A stretch of 37,509 nucleotides of DNA, taken from positions 1-37,509 of the forward strand of contig JAUXAJ010000012.1 of the NCBI GenBank assembly GCA_030620005.1. Reading direction: 5' to 3'. The notes beneath the pieces were generated by a model. That model did no database searches. It was not told the origin of the DNA and worked only from the letters and a program-made list of their open reading frames with translations. This document shows, one piece after another, positions 32,807-37,509 of this stretch (position 1 is the stretch's first letter; every line of letters begins with the position of its first letter). This stretch comes from Promethearchaeota archaeon (GTDB taxonomy: Archaea > Asgardarchaeota > Lokiarchaeia > Sigynarchaeales > SOKP01). A program made the position numbers and the translations under genes.

Positions 32807-35800
32807 ATGATTGATATTAATTGTCCATTGTGTGGGGAAAAAGGAAATGAATCAAAAAGTATTTCAAATCATTTCAAATTAGAACATCCTTGGTTTTACA
32901 AAATTATTCAAAAAAGACAATATTATATTGATGTTTGGGGATTTGACCCATTAACTAATGTAACTCAAGTAAAAAAAAGTCAACATGAAGTTTACTATCA
33001 TGAGATATATAATTCAAAGTATAAATTCGAAGAATCCTACGAATTGAATAATGATCCGATACTTAAGGATGTAGGCGTGAAAATTTTAGCAAGAACCTAT
33101 GTTGGTGCTAATGGAGTTTTTAATAAGATTGTTTTTACACATGATCAAAGAGAACATTTAGTTAATTGCAATTTATATTCAATCATTAAAAGACCTATTT
33201 CACTTTTTGAGAGTTTAGGTAATAGTGTTTTACCTATAGCTGTTATTAGTTTAGAAGATATTGCAGCTCAAAATCCTATACTACCAAGTGATGAATTTGT
33301 GTATTTAAAATCTTATATTGCAGGTATTGCAGAATTAGGGTTAGAAAACATTCTATCTGCCAATATGGAGTTTAAGAAAGGTGAAATCCAACTATTTCCT
33401 TTTACTTTTCAAGAAAATTTGAGAACAGAAATTGCTATAGCAATTTTTAAAATTAAAGTGGGAAATATTTTCTTTTCAAATATGATTGATAATGTTATTT
33501 CTCAAAAGAATTCGTCTAAAATGAAAGGAATCAGATGGTTTTTAAAATTAAAGTGGGGAACATTTGCACTTAGATCAATTGTTTTAAATCCCAAAACTCC
33601 GCTAAATGTTCTAATATTTCTTGCAAATAATGGAGATTCACAAGCAAAAAAAGCTTTATCACATAATCCAAAAATTCCTGAAAAATATCTCCAGAATATT
33701 GCATATAATTATCCAGATTGGTTTTGGAATGCTAAAAGACAAGATTTCTCCAAAGAATTCATGAATACAATAATTTTAACAAAATTAATCCTTGAAGAAA
33801 AAGTTACTGAGAATATTGATGAAACTCAAATTGAAGAACTTATGAAATTTAATAACAGAAAAATTAGAAAATTTATTGCGGGGCATCCAAATACACCACC
33901 TAATATTTTAAAAAAACTTGCAATGGTTTCTGATCAACAAGTTTTGAATGTAGTTGTTAATAATCCAAACTCTTCTTCAGATATTTTAATGTTGGCAGAT
34001 TGGACAAAAACCTTGAAAGAAATTTCTGGAATTATTGGTAAAAAAAAGATCAAAATTCCAACGAACATTCTTCATCAACTTAAAAATTCAATAGATCCCC
34101 GCATTAGAGGTATTATTGCTACATTTCCCAAAACCCCAGTGGATATATTAGACTTTCTATCGAAGGATGATCATGATTTCACCAGAGTATCTGTTTCTAA
34201 TAATAAAAACACAAGCTCAGGTATATTATCTTTATTAAAGAATGATGTAGAAAAGGAAGTGAGAAATGGTGTTGCAGGGAATCCAAATTGTACTTCAGAA
34301 ATGCTTGAATATCTAGCATATGATATTTCGCCAAAAGTGAGAGAAACTGTTGCTAGGAATCCAGAAACACCCCAAAAATCCCTATCATTTTTGGTTAATG
34401 ACTATAATAAAAGTACTCGTTGGGAAATCGCTAGAAATTCTAATACTTCACCATCCATATTATATTTTCTCACCAATGATTACGAAAACCATACCCGTGA
34501 GGAAGTGGCTAAAAATCCCAATACAAATTTAGATATTCTTGAAATACTTGTGACGGATCCACATTGGATTGTTCGAAGGACAGTTGCGGAGCGGGATGAT
34601 GTTACATCATCACTTTTATTAACGCTTTCTCAAGATAGTTCATGGACAATCCGAAAAATAGTAGCAAAACACCTAAAAACTCCAATAAAAGCATTAGAAA
34701 TAGTTGGGTTGAATATCCCTAAAGGACGAGACGCACCTGCAAAAGTACTTGTAGATGATGTTCTCAAGATTTTAGCTGAAAGAGAAGATACTCCCTCTCA
34801 TGTTCTAGAACACTTAGAAAAGGAAAAAAATCATTATGTTAATGAAATTTTAGCAGGCAATCCACATACTCCAAAGCATGTTTTAGAGAATCTTGTAGAG
34901 AGAATGAACACAAAAATTAAAGTTGCCCTTGCAAAAAACCCTAACTCCACACCATACATATTAGGAAAATGTGCAGATTCTTTTGTAGAGCCCAGAAAAT
35001 CTGTAGCAGGAAACATTCATGCTCCATCAGATTTATTAAATAAATTAGGTGGAGATAAGGAAGAAATTGTTAGAAATGCCGTTGCTAACAACCCCAAAGC
35101 ACCAGCAGCTGCTCAAAAAAAGGTTAAATTTATTCATGAATTCTTACATGCTAAAAAAGGAAATATCAACAAGAGTACTTTTGAATATCTATTTCGCTTA
35201 AGTCATGAATGGATAAGAGAAAAGGTAGCCTCTCATCCAGAAACCCCAATTGAAATACTTGAAAAACTTTCTAAAAATAGAAAGACTGCTGTGCAAAGGG
35301 CCGTAGCGAGAAACCCTAAAACTCCAATTACATTATTGAGGGTTATAGCAAAGGATAATTCTTCTTATGTTAGATGTGAAGTAGTGTATAATCCCAACAC
35401 ACCATTAGATTTGTTTGAAACTTTGCTTTTGGATAAAGAACGGGAGGTTCATAGAGCTTTGGCACAAAGTCCTTACACACCCGTAGATATACTTGAAAAA
35501 ATCTCAAAAAAAAAGAATGTAAAAATACTAAATGCGTTAGCAGAAAATAAAAACGCTCCAAAAACAATTCTTGCGAGGTTATCAAAGCATGAAGATAAAT
35601 ACATTCGAAGAGCTGTTGGTGGGAATGTAAATACTCCCGAAAAAACTCTCGAATTATTGATTGACGATGAAGATAAATATGTAGTTGAAGCAGTTGCAAA
35701 AAATCCTGCTATTACTACATCTCATTTTTCACAATTAGTAAGTCTAAAAAAGTATAGTATTTCAGATATAATAGCAAAAAGAACTCAAATTCCTTTAGAA

Positions 35801-36436
35801 ATTCAAGAAAAACTTGCTCAATACGATGATTCGTCAATAAGATTCACTTTAGCAAGAAACTCAAGTGTATCTGAAAAGATTCTTGTAGAACTTTCAAAGG
35901 ATACAAGTAAATTAGTCAGAGAATATATACTAAAAAATGCTAATGCACCTCTTTCTATTTTAAAACGTCTTGCAGTTGATGAAGAAGTAAGTGTACGAGA
36001 AGCAGTTTTAAGTAATCCTAATATTAATCAAGAAATTCTTAAAATCCTAGCACATGACGAAAACTATAGGATTATAGAAAAAGTCTTGAAAAGACCTAAT
36101 AATAGTATAGAAATCTATAACATTCTATCCTCCAATGATAATTACAATTTTCGTATCAAAGTAGCTAAAAATCTAAATACACCTTTATCAATACTAGAAT
36201 CCCTTTCCAAAGATAAAAATTCCAACGTAAGAAAGGCATTAATTCAAAATCCTAATACACCGCTTACAGTCTTAGAATCACTTGCTAAAGATGAAGATGA
36301 ATCTGTTAGATTGGAATTGGTAGGTATAAATGATTTATCAATAGATATAATAAAAATACTACTTGACGATTGTGATTTAGAAATTAAATATACTGCTAAA
36401 AAAAGAATGGAAGACTGGACCGAGAAAACCAAATAA
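32807..36436 (+). CDS. giant LRV-repeat protein with N-terminal C2H2 zinc finger
   Basis: A 1209-residue protein. Residues 5-28 form a C2H2 zinc-finger-like motif: C6-x2-C9-x12-H22-x4-H27. Residues 30-250 are a non-repeat region of mixed strands. From about residue 255 to the end there are about 33 units of roughly 24-26 residues built on VRxxVAxNPNTPxxILexLakD. This is the leucine-rich repeat variant (LRV) pattern, which folds as an all-helical superhelix. LRV proteins known from bacteria carry an N-terminal iron-sulfur motif; here a zinc finger takes that place. Units 12-14 (around 34590-34800) are irregular, with a small insertion. It probably binds protein or nucleic acid partners; the function is unknown. 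The gene is monocistronic. Confidence 0.8.
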   Translation: MIDINCPLCGEKGNESKSISNHFKLEHPWFYKIIQKRQYYIDVWGFDPLTNVTQVKKSQHEVYYHEIYNSKYKFEESYELNNDPILKDVGVKILARTYVGANGVFNKIVFTHDQREHLVNCNLYSIIKRPISLFESLGNSVLPIAVISLEDIAAQNPILPSDEFVYLKSYIAGIAELGLENILSANMEFKKGEIQLFPFTFQENLRTEIAIAIFKIKVGNIFFSNMIDNVISQKNSSKMKGIRWFLKLKWGTFALRSIVLNPKTPLNVLIFLANNGDSQAKKALSHNPKIPEKYLQNIAYNYPDWFWNAKRQDFSKEFMNTIILTKLILEEKVTENIDETQIEELMKFNNRKIRKFIAGHPNTPPNILKKLAMVSDQQVLNVVVNNPNSSSDILMLADWTKTLKEISGIIGKKKIKIPTNILHQLKNSIDPRIRGIIATFPKTPVDILDFLSKDDHDFTRVSVSNNKNTSSGILSLLKNDVEKEVRNGVAGNPNCTSEMLEYLAYDISPKVRETVARNPETPQKSLSFLVNDYNKSTRWEIARNSNTSPSILYFLTNDYENHTREEVAKNPNTNLDILEILVTDPHWIVRRTVAERDDVTSSLLLTLSQDSSWTIRKIVAKHLKTPIKALEIVGLNIPKGRDAPAKVLVDDVLKILAEREDTPSHVLEHLEKEKNHYVNEILAGNPHTPKHVLENLVERMNTKIKVALAKNPNSTPYILGKCADSFVEPRKSVAGNIHAPSDLLNKLGGDKEEIVRNAVANNPKAPAAAQKKVKFIHEFLHAKKGNINKSTFEYLFRLSHEWIREKVASHPETPIEILEKLSKNRKTAVQRAVARNPKTPITLLRVIAKDNSSYVRCEVVYNPNTPLDLFETLLLDKEREVHRALAQSPYTPVDILEKISKKKNVKILNALAENKNAPKTILARLSKHEDKYIRRAVGGNVNTPEKTLELLIDDEDKYVVEAVAKNPAITTSHFSQLVSLKKYSISDIIAKRTQIPLEIQEKLAQYDDSSIRFTLARNSSVSEKILVELSKDTSKLVREYILKNANAPLSILKRLAVDEEVSVREAVLSNPNINQEILKILAHDENYRIIEKVLKRPNNSIEIYNILSSNDNYNFRIKVAKNLNTPLSILESLSKDKNSNVRKALIQNPNTPLTVLESLAKDEDESVRLELVGINDLSIDIIKILLDDCDLEIKYTAKKRMEDWTEKTK
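33567..36400 (+). repeat. about 33 LRV coding repeats
   Basis: Protein-level repeats of about 24-26 residues marked by an NPNTP-type turn (RNPKTP, KNPNTN, GNPHTP and others) followed by a hydrophobic ILxxL helix. Individual units differ in DNA sequence, so this is not a recent tandem array. Confidence 0.75.
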
Positions 36437-36521
36437 TCTTTAAAAAGGAAGGGATTTAACGTTTTATTCTTCGGAAATCTTCCCAATATCCTCCACGTCC
36501 CCTGTTTCTTCTTCTGTTTCC

Positions 36522-36656
36522 TTAATTTTCTTCGATCCCATAGCCAGCACTCATTGAAGTTGGATTTATTGCCCATTGCAATAAAGCATCTAATATAATT
36601 ATGTCTTTATTGTATTTTTTAATAAATTCAATAATAATCTTTTCGGCCATTTTCAT
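36522..36656 (-). CDS. possible small protein (44 residues)
   Basis: An ATG at 36654-36656 (or at 36648) opens a 44-codon frame beginning MKMAEKIIIEFIKKYNKDII and ending at a TAA at 36522. One frame over, the downstream sequence stays open to about 36463 with an acidic ETEEETGDVEDIGK, so this may be a frameshifted gene. I recognise no family and there is no clear Shine-Dalgarno. Confidence 0.3.
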   Translation of the reverse strand: MKMAEKIIIEFIKKYNKDIIILDALLQWAINPTSMSAGYGIEEN

Positions 36657-36750
36657 CAATTGTTTTCTTTTTCAATTATATTTACTGATTCGTATAATTA
36701 TTTAAATTTTTATAAAAAGAAGTCAAACACGCCACGTCGAGAAAATCTTA

Positions 36751-37038
36751 TCAGGTTAATTCAGCTATTTCCGAAGGAAATTCGTGGATTGCATTCAAAA
36801 TATTTTCGATAATACCGTAATGCTCTGCAATAGATATGTATCCTATTCTTAAATAGAATACCTCGCACATATAAAATGCGGAGATAAAAATAAATGAGGC
36901 AATTACAATGTATGAGATTACAAGTATATCCATAGCTACGGTATTTCTTAGAATATCTAGAAAAAAATTTTGATTTGTAATGGGAGGATTTGATTTGTTT
37001 TGTAATGGGAGGATTTGGAAAAGTTCTATCATTAACAT
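36751..37038 (-). CDS. possible small single-pass membrane protein
   Basis: A 95-residue open frame with one hydrophobic segment (residues 37-58, DILVISYIVIASFIFISAFY). An internal ATG at residue 36 (36931-36933) would start right at this segment. The N-terminal third is encoded by a short duplicated stretch (36974-37017) and may not be translated. There is no ribosome binding site or family resemblance, so it may not be a gene. Confidence 0.3.
   Translation of the reverse strand: MLMIELFQILPLQNKSNPPITNQNFFLDILRNTVAMDILVISYIVIASFIFISAFYMCEVFYLRIGYISIAEHYGIIENILNAIHEFPSEIAELT
36974..37017. repeat. 19-base direct repeat pair
   Basis: TTTGTAATGGGAGGATTTG occurs at 36974-36992 and again at 36999-37017, a 25-base period. 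It is probably a local slippage duplication. Confidence 0.7.
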
Positions 37039-37146
37039 GAAGGATTAATTGCCACAAAATTTATTTTTATTTATTGAATGCCTTGAAAGAAAAGTTTTTA
37101 AGAATAATTTCAAATTTAATATTTAGTTCTAATTTATTAAGGGAAA

Positions 37147-37266
37147 ATGTTGAGTGATATTGAGGCGCTAAAGAAACCAAATAGATGGAAGAAACTTAAA
37201 CGAGGGGTAAAGAAAGGTTTTAAAACAATACTCCTTACTTTGGATGATAAGATTATTACTTCTTAA
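37147..37266 (+). CDS. possible small basic protein (39 residues)
   Basis: An ATG preceded by AAGGG opens a 39-codon frame with many lysines and arginines (KKPNRWKKLKRGVKKGFK) ending at a TAA at 37264-37266. No family was recognised. The Shine-Dalgarno-like AAGGG and strongly basic composition are the only support. Confidence 0.3.
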   Translation: MLSDIEALKKPNRWKKLKRGVKKGFKTILLTLDDKIITS

Positions 37267-37291
37267 TGAATTTTAAGGATTTTAATTTTAG

Positions 37292-37509
37292 TCATCTATA
37301 AATTTGCAGTCCTTTATTTTGTAAACTATTGGGAATGTCTATGATATTTTTATTTAAAGTCACATTTAAAACATTGAGAAATTTTAAAGAACTTATAGAT
37401 TCAGGTAAGATTTCGAGTTTGTTGCCTCGTAAATTAAGTTCTTCCAATGAAAAAAGAGAACTAATCCATTCAGGAAGTTTAGTAATGTCGTTCCAACTTA
37501 AATCTAGCT
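37292..37509 (-). CDS. leucine-rich-repeat protein, C-terminal part (cut by window edge)
   Basis: On the minus strand the frame runs from the window edge to a TGA at 37292-37294, giving the last 72 residues of an LRR protein. Units read LDLSWNDITKLPEWISSL, LEELNLRGNKLEILPESISS and a less regular last unit (LNVLNVTLNKNIIDIPNSL). The pattern LxxLxLxxNxLxxLPxxIxxL is the ROCO/bacterial-type LRR common in Asgard genomes. The N-terminal part, which might hold a GTPase or other domain, is outside the window. Confidence 0.8.
   Translation of the reverse strand, partial: LDLSWNDITKLPEWISSLFSLEELNLRGNKLEILPESISSLKFLNVLNVTLNKNIIDIPNSLQNKGLQIYR

Noticed and set aside
36244..36576. 110-codon minus-strand ORF overlapping the LRV gene end
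   Set aside because: Mostly antisense to the LRV repeats, with no family pattern; treated as a shadow frame.

Overview
The window is AT-rich and reads as chromosomal DNA of an Asgard archaeon, most likely Lokiarchaeia-like. The archaeal side is shown by a 70-residue histone fold protein, a tungsten-type aldehyde:ferredoxin oxidoreductase, a ThiD-ThiN fusion, poly-T terminators and TATA-type promoters. The Asgard side is shown by two Ras-like GTPases fused to an N-terminal roadblock domain, a canonical RING-H2 protein, a gelsolin-like domain, longin-like domains flanking TPR arrays, and several leucine-rich-repeat pieces. No rRNA, tRNA, CRISPR array or insertion sequence was recognised.

Layout. 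1-3660: YbaK-type aminoacyl-tRNA deacylase, a cytoplasmic sulfatase and a C39/papain-like cysteine peptidase, separated by decayed gene pieces (LRR, Ras-like GTPase C-terminus, enoyl-CoA hydratase C-terminus). 3679-5957: an operon of AOR plus two MoaD/ThiS-like beta-grasp proteins, ended by a 14-T tract. 6267-9934: SRPBCC protein, histone, MFS transporter and a beta-decarboxylating dehydrogenase. 9950-14809: two paralogous roadblock-GTPase proteins on the minus strand with a SagB-type nitroreductase and a broken acetyltransferase gene between them. 15218-18582: RING-TPR gene overlapping thiDN, facing thiC. 18862-21403: a tiny basic protein, a Nudix hydrolase, a dual-specificity phosphatase and a CPBP membrane protein.

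21566-30939 is the most unusual part: four minus-strand genes, three of them overlapping or 28 bases apart. In transcription order they encode a gelsolin-like protein with 122-residue helical repeats, a protein with the same repeat family plus two beta-sandwich-like domains, and two paralogues with a longin-like N-terminus, a TPR middle and another longin/roadblock-like C-terminal domain. There is no catalytic signature in any of them, so they look like a scaffold, tether or cytoskeletal adaptor complex. The roadblock-GTPases about 7 kb downstream are natural candidate partners, but that link is inference.

31227-37509: an unrecognised 384-residue protein with a possible UBA-like segment, an LRR remnant, a 1209-residue LRV-repeat protein with an N-terminal C2H2 zinc finger, a few doubtful small ORFs, and the C-terminus of an LRR protein cut by the window edge.

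A recurring theme is gene decay: at least five intergenic stretches still read as recognisable ends of protein families but carry stops, frameshifts or truncations.
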